64,000 nucleotides of DNA from Conoideocrella luteorostrata (GCA_032433595.1 JASWJB010000064.1:1-64000); one strand, 5' to 3'; positions 20,426-33,535 are shown, counted from the first letter of the stretch. Made by a program: numbers and translations. The notes: generated by a model not told the origin, from the sequence alone.

Positions 20426-23400
20426 TTTTGGGCAGGTATACGGGGGGGCTACTTTGCTTCTAATGCAGATAAAGCCGGTGACCTAAAGACTGCGTACTGT
20501 CGCTCTGTCGCGATATTCGAAGAATTCTCATTGTGGACTGAGAGGGAAATTCCTCTCTAGGGTGTGGTGTCACAGCCTCTCAAGGATGAGCTGCAACCAG
20601 GTAACACGTAACATAAAAACGGAATACAAAGAATCGGCCCTTCTTTCCCCGGTCGGTCAGGCTTGCCCACGCTGCGGGACAAGTGTGTGGTGTTGCAGTT
20701 CGCTGTTTTAGATTGATAGCAGCAACAAGCTGACACCATCCCGGTGCAAAGAAGTTTTGGGACGCTGGGAAGGAAGGAAGCCTACGGCGGAGGAAATGTA
20801 CTTGAAGCCAAGAGAATGCAAGATCTAGGTAGGTGCGATGCGATCCAGGCTCGGGAGAGAGAGTCCAATCTTGGGGTATTGCACGTGCAGCTGCAACACG
20901 GGATGCTTTCTAACTCGAATAGCGGGGGGTACCACACGCTTCTATACTTCCGTCCTGGTGGCTGCTGGAAGAGTTCAGTGGAGGCATGACTTTGGAACAA
21001 AGCTGGACAAACCAGGCAGATGATCTGATGCCGCCAAATCGCCGCCCCCTCACCACCATAATCTTACCCATGCAGATGTACTTCGGGCCGCCAGCTTTTG
21101 TGCCCAACCCGCTGTAGGCGCTGTACATGCTTCTTGAGGCTCTGCACGCGTCGGATGTCAGAGTGCTGTGCATGAATTGTGTCATTAAATGGGGCGAGTC
21201 GGAATGACCGCGACTACCTACGGAGCGCAATAAGTTCACTGCCACCAACTCGAGAAGCAAAGGAGCCTGCCACGTCGACTTTGGAACCTGAGTCTATTCC
21301 CTCGGGGGCCGCAGCTATGCCTTATCTGAGAATGTGTGCGTCCTGTCTGAGTCACATATCTACCAACACTAACCAGCACGGCACCAAAGAGTGGTCCAGG
21401 CGGCATCCGAAGAGAGTGTTCCCCTGAAACGGAATTAATACAAAAGTATGCTGACTAATAAAATTAACACATTTCTTGTCCTGTGGTCTGCCAGTACCGC
21501 CGCCTCTGGACCGAATCAGAGCCTGCAGACGGAGCTAGAACTTGTAAATAAGAAAAGTGCTCAGATGCACCCTACTACATTTTCGAACCAATTTTATGCT
21601 ACCATTAGCTGATCACGACTGTAATGTAACAAAATAATCAGTATAAAGACCCTTTCGATCTTTAACAAAGTTCTAGCTTGTCAAAAACTAGGAAGGCGAT
21701 GTTATATAAGTACAGTCAAATGGACCACTGGCTATTGGCTAATTAATTGCAAGCAGTAGGCCCGCCACAATTTGCAGCTTCTAATTACGAAATTCTAGGT
21801 TGCAACTGCTCTCAGTAGCCAAATATAATGCGTTATCGAATGATTTATTATAATAATTAACCAGGAATAGAAGTCTGGAGGATGTAACTTTAGAGCACAT
21901 CGCCAATCGGACCACTGTATTTTGATGGAAGAGAATAGAATTTATAGGCAGTGAAATATTCGAAAGCCGTTGGTATAGATGTTGAATTTGAGCAGTATTG
22001 AATTCAGCAGGCCACAGACGATGCAAATTGATGAACGATGTTGCTCATCATGATTGTCCACGGGAGTTCCTTTCCTTTATAACTCGGTTCCTTTCAATTC
22101 CACCATACTCCAATACTAATACCTTATCAACGCACATTATGCAGCTAAAGCCAGTAAAATGAAGCTGTGCAGGTCCGTGGAATCCCACTACAAGCTTTGA
22201 CTATTTCACCGTCACCATCGCGCTTCTAGGTCTCTCCGCCCTTAGCTCTAACCGTATATCACGGAAGTGCTGAAATATTATAGATAAAAGACGAGGCAAT
22301 ATAGTGTAAGTAATGAGATGTGTCCGGGTACCTGGTTTCAACCTAACGTTCTCTTCGTAAATATACGCTGTTGACATAAATTATTGCCACTTAGCGAGAT
22401 GAGTTTTAGCCCTTGGCACTTCGCTCAGTCTCTGTTAAGAAGAACGATACGTACACATTCAGAGTGATCTAGTCCTACTCTTTAGAACGACCCAAGCCAA
22501 TGCATTGAATGACTGGTTTTGGATCAGTGTCGTGGAGTTGGGAGCCGAGTTGAAGCAGATTTTGCGTCGGGTTATCACTCCGTATGGCATGGGCAAAATG
22601 TGGAATAGTCTCTTCCGCTTTTTATAAAAGCAAGCGTCTAAGGTATGCATGGGCCGTCAAGACCTTCATGCATACAGTCTAGGTGATCCTACTCATGCCT
22701 AAATCCCCTTGTTTGAGCCAGTTTGCTTCCCAAATGCAGCTGTGCTATCCTGCTCCTATGGTCCAAGAACCAATGCAATAGTATTAGCTAGATTACTTAT
22801 AGTTGGTAGTCGATCCCAAGTCGCAAACCCCTCACGCGTATGCAAGGCGCCTGAAACGCAGGTAGCAATGGTCAAATTCAGTTCGCTCGACAGTCAAGCT
22901 TGCTTTCAATTCGCGTTGCAGAGACCTTGTACAATGGCGAGATCAATGCTTAGGTAGTTCCTTTCCTAACCATTGAATGCCAACACTTTCAAAATCGCAT
23001 AGTAGGCACAACAGGTGCTGGGGCAGGGACTTCGAATAAAGACAAGAATTCAATATACTGAAGAAACTGGCTGTGATTAGAATCGAGCAGGCTAGAGTTG
23101 TTCTTAATCATGAACCCTAGTCTGTATTCGGTATTATCTGCCTTGTAGTTGCATTCTACCATAAAAGTATCTAGTCGACTTGAACGCATCGCGCTGGTAG
23201 GAACCCGTCAATTTAATATATAACCTTGTGGTCCTGCGCCGCACCAGGAGGTGGACCGCAAGGCAAGCGAGAGGTTGCTATGTCTCGGCAACACAAAAGT
23301 GTCGTTAAAAACTAATGTGCTATGAACACGAGCCGATTACCGACAAAGAGTAAGAAATGACTTTATATATATTGTTTATGCTGCAAATACTGTTTAAAAC

Positions 23401-23435
23401 TACCATGCGCTTTAAAGAGGAAGGCAGCCGCGCTT
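20426..23435. other. 3.0-kb intergenic region, no supported gene
   Basis: Upstream of the disordered-protein gene the DNA is of normal composition to about 21.4 kb. It then becomes AT-rich with scattered stops in all frames (21.4-23.4 kb), as in decayed repeats. I recognise no domain in any frame. Confidence 0.45.
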
Positions 23436-25352
23436 CTAAGCAGTGCAATCCCCAATTGGCGACTGTTCACAAAACAGCTGCGAAATAGGTGCCCCTCTCA
23501 CACCCCTCACCAGCATGCGCTCTCGCATCTCCTCCAAACGCGGACGAGCTTTGTACAAAGAACGGTCCTTGCCTTTGCTGTCTTTTCTGCCAGACCACCA
23601 CCCCTCGCCTGCGGCAGCTGCCCGAGGCCACACAATGGAGTCCAGACTCGTCGGGTCGATGGTTTCCGTCCAAACGGCCACTTCCCCGCCAATTACGTTC
23701 TTCGCAACAGATTCGGACATGTTCGCGATTGGGTCATGCGTGTAAATGACACGCCAATTCTTCGTGGGGGAGCACCAGTCGTTGTAGGGATACGCCGAAG
23801 CGCCTTCGCGGTAGTCGATCCACTCGCCACGACCACAATCTAGATACTGCTACGGTGTCAGCTATTACGAGGCTCTCGTCTAAACAAGGCTATTCTTTGA
23901 CGGACTGCGCATAACATCTTAGTGGATCGCACTCACATAAACGTCGGTACTGGAATCAATGACCTTGTGCCCAGCTGTTGCCAACTTCTGGACCGAGGCC
24001 CTGCCGAACCACGACTGGATGATGGTGTCATTGCCCACGTTGGCCCCCCATTCGCCCACCATCTCTTCCCACACCATAGGGACAAGCCCATGCTCGCGAA
24101 CCTTTTTGTGGGCATGGTCCAAAAAGCGCTGCAGCATAGGTTTGAGGACCTTCATGTCGGATGTCTTCAAGTTGGGATCAAGAAGTGAGTTGGCAGCCTT
24201 GTACTCATCGCCGCCAGTGTGGAAGTACGACGCGTAAGTGTTCAGACGAGGTAGTAGGTCGTCAAACAGAGTAGACAGAAACTTCTCGACGTCGGTGTTG
24301 TTGAGTTTGAGTGCGCCACAAGGAGGTTGAGCACAGTACGTCGAGTAGGGTTTTGCGTTGTAAGCGACCGAAAGACCGGGGTAGGCCTTTTCGACGCCAA
24401 AATGGCCAGGCATGTCGATCTCTAGAACGACCTGAACACCGCGTAGCGTAGCATATTCTTGAATCTCCTTGATGTCTCGTGGAGAATAAGTGAGGCCAGG
24501 CGCGTAGCGTCCCTTTTCAGAAAGCTTGGGAAGAGCGGGTATCTCGAGCGGCCAGGACTGGGTCTCAGTTATATGCAGATGCATAATGTTCATCTTGGCC
24601 ATGGCAAGGGCGTCAATAGTTCGCTTGATATCCTCGACTGCAAACCAGTGACGACCGAGGTCAAGGAGCATGCCGCGATGGGGGAACCTAGGCGCATCTT
24701 GAATGGTGACAGGAGCCAGCTTGGTATACACCACATTTCCAGAGCTATGCTTGAAGAACAGCTGAGTGAAGGACTCGAGAGCTCGCAGGATACCAGTCGA
24801 CGTTGCGGCCGTGATGGACGCCTCGCCGCCCGAAGTTAAGTTCAGAGAATACGACTCGTCAACACTGCCAGCGAGGGGCTTGAACACGGTCGAATTGTCC
24901 TTGCCAGTCTGCGTAATGGTCAACGACTTGACGGCCCCCTTGCCTTTGCCTACAGCTGGCTCGAAGTCCGACCCCGGTGGGTTCAGCATCCACGGGATAA
25001 GACCATGCTCGAAGATGGCCTTGAAACTGCGTGCGACCCCGCCTTTGACAACTTGTTTGCTGTTAAACGGCGATTTCCCAGTTACATTATCGGTGCGAGT
25101 GGTCAGGGCATGGTTATTGTTAAGGGCAACCTGTTCATTTTTCACAGCACCATTTGTCAGATGTGATTCTCTTTGTTCACCATGGGGGCAGCCTTGGTTC
25201 CAGCGTACAGGTTCGCCATTGTAAGTGACTTTGATGGACTTTTCGATGAAAAGAATGTCGCTGCCGGTGGATATTTGTTGAGGAACAGGCCAGATGGCAC
25301 TGACGGGGCTGAGGGCCGCGAATGCTGCGAGTGTCACCAGAGCCTTCAACAT
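23436..25352 (-). CDS. Secreted GH20 beta-N-acetylhexosaminidase
   Basis: Exo-acting glycosidase that removes terminal N-acetylglucosamine from chitin oligomers and glycans. Exon 1 is 25352-23937 and exon 2 is 23846-23436. The 90-nt intron is in phase 0 and joins DVY to YLDCGRGEW, giving 608 aa, the usual length of fungal GH20 enzymes. Residues 1-19 are a signal peptide (MLKALVTLAAFAALSPVSA). A GH20 N-terminal alpha/beta domain is followed by the barrel: RGMLLDLGRHWFAVEDIKR near 226, MHLHITETQSWPLE near 257, and the catalytic Asp-Glu pair in HTGGDE (D382, E383). The C-terminal exon carries WTETIDPTSLD and WPRAAAAGE, which shape the active site. N-glycosylation sequons are present. The likely role is chitin turnover in the wall or use of external chitin. 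Confidence 0.95.
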
Positions 25353-26744
25353 CGTAGCTATCGGTAGCGATCCTGGTAGAGGACGAGGTACAGCGGTTGA
25401 GGAAAATACAGGACGTGATGCTAGAATAAAGCGGCCTTCCGTGGTCCGGGCAAATCCAGATATATAAAGGTCCGTTCGGGTTCCAGTGAGCGATCCCTCA
25501 CGAATCCTTGTTCAGTAGCACGGGGTTGTCCATCAATTCCCGTTTCAGGCTCGTATGGTCAATTGCGCAGATTTAGATTTGATTGCGGTCGGCACTGCAA
25601 CTACTCCTCCTGCCGGTGAAGAACGGCACTCTTCGCGTTCTGTGCTCCGCCGTCGGCTGCGATTGAGGGGTACGGTTGCATAGTTCCTACATGCCCCTGT
25701 TGGCGTTGAGCGATGAGGAGACGCGACGGCCGTGTGCGCGAGGCAGAAGTTCGAGATGCGGGGAAGGTGGACTGGGGAACAGCTCAAATTGGCAACATCA
25801 ACAGAATACGTAACGTTACGCTGTTCTATTCAACATCGCTAGCATTTTAACATGCCTAAAGTAGCTCTTTGCATCGCCGCACGGAGACCTCCATCATTCT
25901 TCTGTGCGGGCCACGAACGAAATAAAACCACCGAGGCGCGTATGCTCACAGTGACGTCAAGCCAGAGGAAGCCCCGCACGCCCCGTCACCAGAGGACGCC
26001 AGAATACACAAGTTCATTCGGGCGGAAACGTGCAAAATAGAAGACAGATATAGAGCGTACGAATGAACTTAGTTGTGCCACATGATTGAATTCTTAAATT
26101 GCAGTTAAAGCTAAAATCATCGTTTTTCGTTCATCTTTCGCCCGGTCAAGCTGCTTTTTGTGCACACATTTAGGGCGTGTCCACTGTACTCCGTACACAT
26201 TCTTGGGCTTCCCTTGTTCAAAATTGGAGTCTCATGTTGTTGTGAAAAGGCCACGAAGAATTCCGCAGAGGAGAAATAAACGTGTCAAATTAAAGGGATA
26301 GCATAGTTGGGTTTTGCATCGCAATTTAAAAGCACAGCTATGGACTTTCGCTCCCAATTTTTGTCTGCGGCTATTGGATACATACGTGTCTGACTGAACG
26401 GCCGGACGCGCGCACCGCAAATTGTAGCGCAACAGTAAATATCAACGCACTTGATCATGCAAGCAATTCTTGGCGCTACTGGCATTATTCCACTTGGAAA
26501 ACATCAAGGCATGATCTTGATCCGACTTTCGATCTGTGTTAACACTAAAGCTGGAGCGGCCATCTGCCGGACCACCGCGTGCGTCCGCCACCCCTTCCCC
26601 AGTATCATCTGCGTCATCACACGCTGTACATGATGTCATCTACGACAATCCACCACGAATATATAGAGAACCCGTCGTCCTCCATTCCCGCATCAGATAT
26701 TTACTACGTGCGTTAATACATTGCAATCAATCAGACGCGACAAA
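25353..26744. other. Divergent promoter region of the hexosaminidase and BLI-3-like genes
   Basis: No gene is seen. A TATATAAA at about 25,460 lies upstream of the hexosaminidase start on the minus strand, and an exact TACTCCGTA lies at 26,187. Confidence 0.5.
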
Positions 26745-27362
26745 ATGTCTTTTTCCAATACCAACACGGGCGACAAGCCCGCTGATCCGTACAAGCTAGC
26801 AAACAAGGAGAACCCAGACATGCGAACAAAAGTAGCAGACCTTGGAAATTTTATCCAATCTTGCAAGTACGGTATGATGACGACAAAAGCAGCCGGCTCC
26901 GGTCGTCTGGTATCTAGATGCATGGCTCTGGCAGGCACCGAGAACAATGGAGTCGACTTGATCTTCCACACCAACACCGAGTCCGGCAAGACGGACGATG
27001 TCGCCAGCAACCCAGACGTCAACATGTCGTTCCTCAACTCTAAAGGCGAATGGGCTTCCATCTCTGGTCAGGCATCCATCATTACCGGGCGTGATGCCGT
27101 AAAGAAATATTACAGCCCTAGCCTCAAGGCATGGCTAGGAGATCTTGGTGATGGCGTTCATGACGCGTCTGAGAATGATCCTCGGATTGGTATCGTTAGG
27201 CTGGACGCCGAGACGGCTACCTATGCTATCTCGGATAAGGGACAAATCTTGCAGGCTATTGAGGTTGCTCAGAGTTCGCTGAGTGGCAAGCCGGCGGAGG
27301 TGAACAGATTGAGACACGTTTCCGAGGAGGAGTTCAAGGCATGGCGTGTACACCAAAATTAG
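26745..27362 (+). CDS. bli-3: BLI-3-like protein (pyridoxamine 5'-phosphate oxidase fold, general stress protein 26 family)
   Basis: A 205-aa product without introns. The start MSFSNTNTGDKPADPYK closely resembles that of Neurospora BLI-3, a blue-light-induced protein, so I chose the ATG at 26745 over an upstream non-ATG. The fold is the split-barrel flavin-binding family: FIQSCKYGMMTT near 35, GRLVSRCMA, DLIFHTNTESGKTDDV, VNMSFLNSKGEWASISGQA and a C-terminal helix. Members bind FMN or related cofactors, and their enzymatic function in fungi is largely unknown. Light induction is known for the Neurospora gene; it is only an inference here, but an RGS-LOV photoreceptor is encoded in the same window. 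Confidence 0.88.
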   Translation: MSFSNTNTGDKPADPYKLANKENPDMRTKVADLGNFIQSCKYGMMTTKAAGSGRLVSRCMALAGTENNGVDLIFHTNTESGKTDDVASNPDVNMSFLNSKGEWASISGQASIITGRDAVKKYYSPSLKAWLGDLGDGVHDASENDPRIGIVRLDAETATYAISDKGQILQAIEVAQSSLSGKPAEVNRLRHVSEEEFKAWRVHQN

Positions 27363-27951
27363 CAGCATGTATCAAATTTAGCCTGGGAAAAGTCTTTCTC
27401 ATGTGGCATAACTGCTTCAGCTTCATCTGAATACGATAAGAAAACAGAAACGTTCAAACAAATGTCTCATTACGCTGGTGAAATGTCGTCCCACTTCGCT
27501 TCCATATCATCAATCTCCCCTTTATAAATAATTTATTGTGTAAATTAGAGGCAATAGTTGAACCTGCGAGAGGAGTCTATAGTTGGGCTACACTTTTGCT
27601 ATTTCAACTGAACGGAACTGTTTCAAAGATTATCAATGACGTCAACCTGTCGGAGTTCATATCCGCTGCACCATAGTGCAAACGTGGGAGCTCACTAAAA
27701 TATTCTTTCAGTAAGAGGTAATTAAGTCTTATTTCCAACACAACCTGACCATGGCGTTCACTGAGCAGTGGCTACCATCAGGGGTTAACACTTACGACAT
27801 TATATCTGAAACTAATCGGAATTATTAAACTTCCCAAAGTTCCCAAAATCAGTTTCTCAGTATCTTTATGATCAGTAGCTAGCTGTTTCTAGTATGTTCC
27901 CATCTTCTTGCTGTTCTTGGCACAGCATCAGATAAAAGAGCTTCATGGCGT
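27363..27951. other. AT-rich spacer between convergent genes
   Basis: It lies between the 3' ends of the BLI-3-like gene (+) and the DAL5-type transporter (-). No coding feature is seen. Confidence 0.5.
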
Positions 27952-29989
27952 CTAACAGTCGCACGGCGGCATAGAGCCGTGAGAACCTTGGGACTTTGCT
28001 TTACCAAATACCCTCTGCAGCACGGGCATTACAACGCCGCCCCATACAATCATCAAGACAACAACAGCCACCCCATACCGGTAGCCATGGGTAGGGCGGA
28101 AATCAGGGGCGTCGTTCACTGGAAACATCACCTGCTGTACCGGTGTCTCGGTAGCGCTAGCGACAAGTCAGCTAATTGCGTTGGTGTCCAAGTTTTCGAA
28201 TACTTACTATCCTACAGCAATCATAAACGAGGTGACAAGTACTCTCACTTGCTTGTCGCCCTTGCAGCATGTACTGAGCCACCCGCCAAGCAGAGGTGAG
28301 AGTCCCCCGTACGCGCTGAGCAAGTAATAGGCGGCAAAATTGAGAGACCGGTTACGCGTCTCTTTGTAAAGAATGATGTAGGCAATCAGTTGTATGCACC
28401 CCAAAAACGCAAATGGTAATGCTCTATTATCCAGGACGTCCGCGACTATGGCGCTTAGAAAGATCCAGGCTAATTGCTGTTGTGCTTTTAGCGCATTTGC
28501 GTAGGTCATGCTCAAGATTCGCGTTGACTCACAATGACACCCATGACAGTGGGGAGAGTTTGCACCTCGTATTTGCTATAATTGGCAGATTTCAGCCACA
28601 AGCCCATCCAGCGTTGGGCATTGACTCCACATGTTATCTCGACTAGTCTGTGGGGGTTTGTTCAGCTTCATATCGCGACCAGGGATCCCACAAGTTTGGC
28701 AGGATGCCTTACCCCCAAGCAGTGACAAATGCGTAGAGCTCCCATGACTTGAGGATCCTTTTGATGCAGCTCCAGTCCCATTTGCCATTTGCGTCCCTAC
28801 CATCTGTTACCATGCGCTCGATAGACATTTCGCGCTCCCTCTCTGTCATCCACCAGATTTTGGGACCCCTGGGCTCACCTTCACGAAGTCAGTAGGTCTC
28901 TTTAGTATAGACAGTGGCGACCTTTTACGTACTAGGGCAGCAGAAGAATCCAAAAAGTGCCACTGGCAGGCTAATGGCGAAATCCAAGATGAACAGCCAC
29001 CTCCAATTAGCTATTCCAAGAGCGTGATTCATATCAAGTCTTTAAGAGGCTGTTAGAAATGTTTTGTCATGGCCAAGATCGATAGAAAACTCACAGTCCT
29101 GATTGGATGTATCCCGAGCACATAGCACCCAGGGTCGAGGAGAAGAGAAATATTCCGGTCCGACGACTGATCTCAGTGGTGCGATACCAACTTCCTATCT
29201 AAGAAATTTGTCAGCATCACAAAAACCGCAATAAATAGGCAGCACTTACAATGTAGAGTGATCCAGGATAGGCGCATGCCTCGAACAAGCCGCAGCAGAA
29301 CCTAATGTAAAACGCGTGAGCTTCGAGCTTGCATATCAACCTAGAGTGTACATTACCTCAAACCGTACAAAGTTTCAATATTTTGTGCCTTGTACATGAA
29401 AAGAACAAAGAAAGACCAGCAGGAAGTGCAAAAAGGGAGCCAGAAACGAGGCTGTATCACGGTGAGCAGGGACGTGGAGATGGGTGCGCCAACAATGATT
29501 CCAATGTTGAAATACGTCGTTAGCCAGTTCAGCTGGTCTCCATCTAACGCAGCAAAAAGTTAGCGATAAAACAAGATGCAAAAATGCCAACAACTCACAT
29601 AGATGCAAATCTTCTCGCATGCCGGCAAGATACGCATTCGTAACATTTGTTTGGTCCTTTTCGATAAATCAGCGGCTTTTTTGACAGGTTATCATTTAAA
29701 CATAGCACGTACCAAATATTTTACGAAAAAAGTCTTCGCAATAAATGGTCAGCAAGTCTTCCCTCATAAATTATATCTTCGTTTCAAGTCTTCGTGGATG
29801 ACAAACCAGACAAGTATAGAGCAGAATGAAAATATCAAGCTTTGACACGAGCCATTTCTCCTCCTTCGTAGAGCCAGGTTTGTGCCAATGATACCAGCGC
29901 CGCGAGTCAATTTTGCCTTTCGTAGAGTCGCCTTTTGCAACGAGACCCGAATAGAGGCTTTCACCTTGAGCGGGATTGGGCGGCAGCAT
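27952..29989 (-). CDS. DAL5-type MFS permease (allantoate/anion:cation symporter family), many exons
   Basis: Plasma-membrane carrier for small organic anions such as allantoate, ureidosuccinate, vitamins or dipeptides. The coding parts are spread over about ten short minus-strand exons. In order they encode MLPPNPAQGESLYSG... with WLVSKLDIFILLYTCLV (TM1), IEKDQTNVTNAYLAGMREDL (family signature after TM1), GDQLNWLTTYFNIGIIVGAP (TM2), FWLPFCTSCWSFFVLFMY, GSWYRTTEISRRTGIFLFSS, NWRWLFILDFAISLPVALFG, KRILKSWELYAFVTAW, QRWMGLWLKSANYSKYEVQ, LAWIFLSAIVADVLDNRALP, NFAAYYLLSAYGGLSPLLGG, and the last exon with FPVNDAPDFRPTHGYRYG and stop at 27952. All blocks are in the expected order and I see no inactivating change. 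The start is the ATG at 29989. It heads the same-strand series of four possible cluster genes. Confidence 0.85.
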
Positions 29990-31321
29990 CTTGTTTACTG
30001 CATTAGGTTTTGTTAAATCAGAGGTAGAAATCAAGGAGAATTCATCAATGGAGGTTATACTACGAAATCAAAATCACACGGCCGTCGAAAAACGCCTCGG
30101 CCGCAAAGACTTTGATCTCGGCCAATGATGTCAGACATGCATGCCGAGACGGGAGAATCATGCTCAGCCACTCCTAGCTGAGAACCTTTATGGCTGAACA
30201 ACATCCGACATGAGCCTCGGTGTTCTTGAAACTGCCAATCGGATGTCCTGCGACCGATGATGTGGCCGCCCGGTCCTGTCAAACCTTACACACAAAAGCG
30301 GTCCAGCAGCGTTATGGTAAGCGTCGAATCCTTCAAGTCAGGGGTTTTGTCGCCGTTGCCTATCTCCTGTGTTCATTTAGCCTGAGGAGTTGGTCAGAGG
30401 ACCCACAGACTTGCGTTGAATTATTCCCGCAAACGAATTCTAGAACGAGGCTGCAGCGGCAAGGGCGGCGAAGAGGATGAAAGACAGTAGGCTTTTCGGG
30501 ACATTTGCGGTCATATAAGTTATACAGTGGAATAAGTATCCCTTATCTCTTCGTGGGATTTCACATAACTTTGGTTATTTACCCGATAGCTCCCCAGAGT
30601 CCGACGTGATGTGGGTGATATGAGATTGTCGGACCGACCGCAAACCTGCACCCAAAACGAACAACCCACCGACGGACTGACCAGCTTATGATCAACTTTA
30701 TGGAAGCGTCGTCTGTTTCGGCTAGCGTCCAAATCAAAATAAGAAATATCGTACTTAGCTGCAATTACATTGCATATGAGACGTAGAAATGCCGGATCTC
30801 GAGGCTTATGCATAGTAATGGTTTGAACCCGTTTCGAACGAGCCCCAAGCCGACAAGAGACGGCTTCTCTTTGACATGAACAATTTGCATAATTCATTTT
30901 TAGTTTTTGTGCTCTCAATTCACTTAGAATTGAAGCGAATAATTTAAGAAGTATTTTTTTCTAAATAGAGTGCTCACGGATGTTCCCTGTTAATATACGA
31001 TATTATTGGTCGCACAACATGCTCGGAAGGCCCCTTCTCAGCACAAAGTCCTGTCCCCTCTCCATTTATTGGCCACCGTCGTATTTCCATAACATTGTCA
31101 CCGAATTACTACTCCGTGAATACCCCACTAATTATAAGCAGATCAGAATTCCTTTGGGTGCTCCGTATTATACCAGGCGGGCCAGTCATAAAATCAAGGT
31201 GGTGCTTCTTCTTTGGTGACGCAAGGGGATGCCCGTGCTACGGTCGCCGACACATGGATTGAAGATACGTACTGCTTCTAAAAATAGCGGCTATGAAAAC
31301 TATACTACTGCTAATTAGAAG
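29990..31321. other. Intergenic region upstream of the DAL5-type permease
   Basis: Open frames here (for example at 30,520-30,918, minus) have no recognisable domain. The sequence is AT-rich near 30,900-31,000. I see no gene. Confidence 0.45.
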
Positions 31322-33096
31322 TCAAGTTTTCTCGACTGCGGATTGTGCTACGTTCATAGCCTTCAAGAACACTCTTTCAAGAGCCATGGCATCTTCGATA
31401 CCCACAGAAATGCGCACAATGGCTTCGTTCAGCCCGTATTTTGCAGCCCAGGCCTTTTCATTTGCAAATACTGTCTGCACGTACGGCTGAGCCAGCGTGA
31501 CATGCGCCCCAAGTGAGGGCCCTTTGCACACCTCCAACGAGTCAAAAAAAGCACTTGCGACCACAACATCGCGAAACTGCATAGTAAATAAACCACCGTA
31601 GCCCGGGACAAAGTCGTCTGTGGGCTGTCGCATGCGCGATCTGTAATTCTCTGCGGACCAGCAGCAGCTTGGGTAGTATAAGTGTTCAAGCGGGCTGTCT
31701 GCAACTATGCTCCTACAAAGAGGGCCTAGGATGGAGACGAGGTGTGATGCGTTTCGGTTCATAATGGCAGCCCTAGGGAGGAACCCTCGACTATTTGCCT
31801 CGAGCTTGACGGCATCAGCACTGTAGAGGCAGTTTCTGTACTGAGCGCTTAAGGCTGCCTGGAGTTGTTGGTAGAAACGCGACGCTGGGTTCAAGGCAAT
31901 ACTAGAAATGTGACGTTAACACCATCCCTATGTAGGGGAAATAGCCTTCTAAAGAGGTAAATCATTTACACACACCTTCCGCCCATTACATCGGCAAACC
32001 CACTGAAGCTCTTCGTTAATGAGGTCACTACCACGTCGGAAACGTTGAGAACATCCACGTTAGCAAAGCTACCGATGGTGTCGTCAACCACAACCACGAA
32101 GCCGTATTGATCTGCGAGCTGATAAATCCGGTTCAGGTCAACCGTGCGAAGCAGAGGATTGGACGCGCATTCGCACCACACAGATTGGATCATTTCACCC
32201 TGGGAGGCCAGCTCGGACAGCGAGACTTCGAACTGGCGAAGCTCCTCTGGCGTTCCGAGTCCATAAAATGTGCAGTTTTTGGCAAAATCTTGCTGCGTCT
32301 TTAATGTGAGCTCGTACGGAAACCCGAATACAACCGTCTGCGTGCCTGGCCACCCTCTTAGAGCTTGCGTCAAGTTGTAGATGGCTGACATGCCCGAAGG
32401 GTAGAGATACACATCTGCGGCGCTGACATTTACGCTTCGTGAATCCCCGATGGCAGCGCGGTTGAGAAGACTTGCAATGCGGTTTCGGATGATTTTGTTG
32501 GCTTTCTGATTGATTGGAATGGGAGCCGTTAGTGGAGCAGCGTGCAAGTTACTACTTGTCGACACAGACATTGTATCGACTCTTTCCACCATGTCCTCGG
32601 CTTGTCTCGAAAGAATGCCGCAACCGGTCAATCGCCAAAAGGCAAGTGCCTTACTGAACTTATCGACGGGTATAAAGACGGCGTGCATGGTGACCCTCGC
32701 AACATTGACTGCTTTGCTCTCGGTAAGAGCATGGTGCACAGCGACGTCGAATTCGAGCGCTAGTCGTCGAACATCCTTGATGTCTAGGCCCACCATGCCA
32801 CCGGGAGGATAACAGAGATAGTTTTGGCAAGCCAAGGCATATCTAGCATCGGGGAAGACAAAACACGTCTCATTGCTGTTGCCAAACTTCTCAATGCAGG
32901 CTTCGTGGACACACACGACGGCTCTGTGAAGAAATGTTCGAGGATAACCACCCTGTTGGACAGCTCGTATTCTTTGCTTCCCTTGAGCAAAGTCTACCAT
33001 ATCATCCCATCTGGATAGCTGCACTGAGACCGCATGGGGAAGATCGGGAACTGGAAATCCCAGAGGAGGAGGATTTGGAACAGACTTGGGAGCCAT
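31322..33096 (-). CDS. Cystathionine gamma-synthase-like PLP enzyme (STR2-like)
   Basis: Member of the Cys/Met-metabolism PLP family that joins or exchanges groups at the gamma carbon of activated homoserines. Exon 1 is 33096-31976 and exon 2 is 31901-31322 (74-nt intron, joining GG to SIALNPASRF), giving 566 aa. As in fungal STR2 proteins, a ~200-residue N-terminal extension (LPHAVSVQLSRWDD, YPRTFLHRAVV) precedes the PLP domain. Seen in the domain are YPSGMSAIYNL, the aspartate region VVVVDDTIGSFANVDVL, and the PLP lysine in TSLTKSFSGFADVMGG (K362). The usual residue pattern after the lysine is slightly altered (SGFAD). It could be the primary-metabolism enzyme. However, its neighbours (GST, amine-oxidase-type flavoenzyme, two MFS carriers) suggest a specialised gamma-substituting enzyme, as known for CndF or Fub7, which make unusual amino acids. 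The specific reaction is inference. Confidence 0.85.
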
Positions 33097-33535
33097 CGTA
33101 TCTAGTTATTAGTTGGATTAATTGGCAATCAAAATAAAGCCAAATTAAGGCAGTGGGGTATTATGTTCTTCAGCAAAGCTTGCTAATAGTTACAGAGCGC
33201 GAAACTAGTTAATTTATGTATTAGGCACCGGAGGCTCTAGGGAGGTTGAATTAGACCGTTCAATCGGCTATTGATATTAAGCCCAATATGCTACTAGGGC
33301 TTAATTTTTCTTAAATTCTTATGCGACGTAGTATGCATTCATTTATCTTCTTTAAATTCTATGTTGACGTAATGGAATCCGTGTGAGCGTGGCGGTCACC
33401 CTGCTGCCACCACCTCCGCATGCATCCTGGCTTGGCTTATTAGACTAGTTTCTTGACACTGAGGAACGCGATCGTGGGACAGAAGTTATGGCGTCAATTT
33501 AAATAAAATCAATACGATAACTTTAGCTGTTTGGT
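33097..33535. other. Short AT-rich spacer
   Basis: This is the promoter of the PLP enzyme and the 3' flank of the GST gene. Nothing else is visible. Confidence 0.5.

Noticed and set aside
30520..30918. 132-codon minus-strand frame between the DAL5-type permease and the PLP enzyme
   Set aside because: No domain, poor context, and surrounding AT-rich sequence suggest chance.
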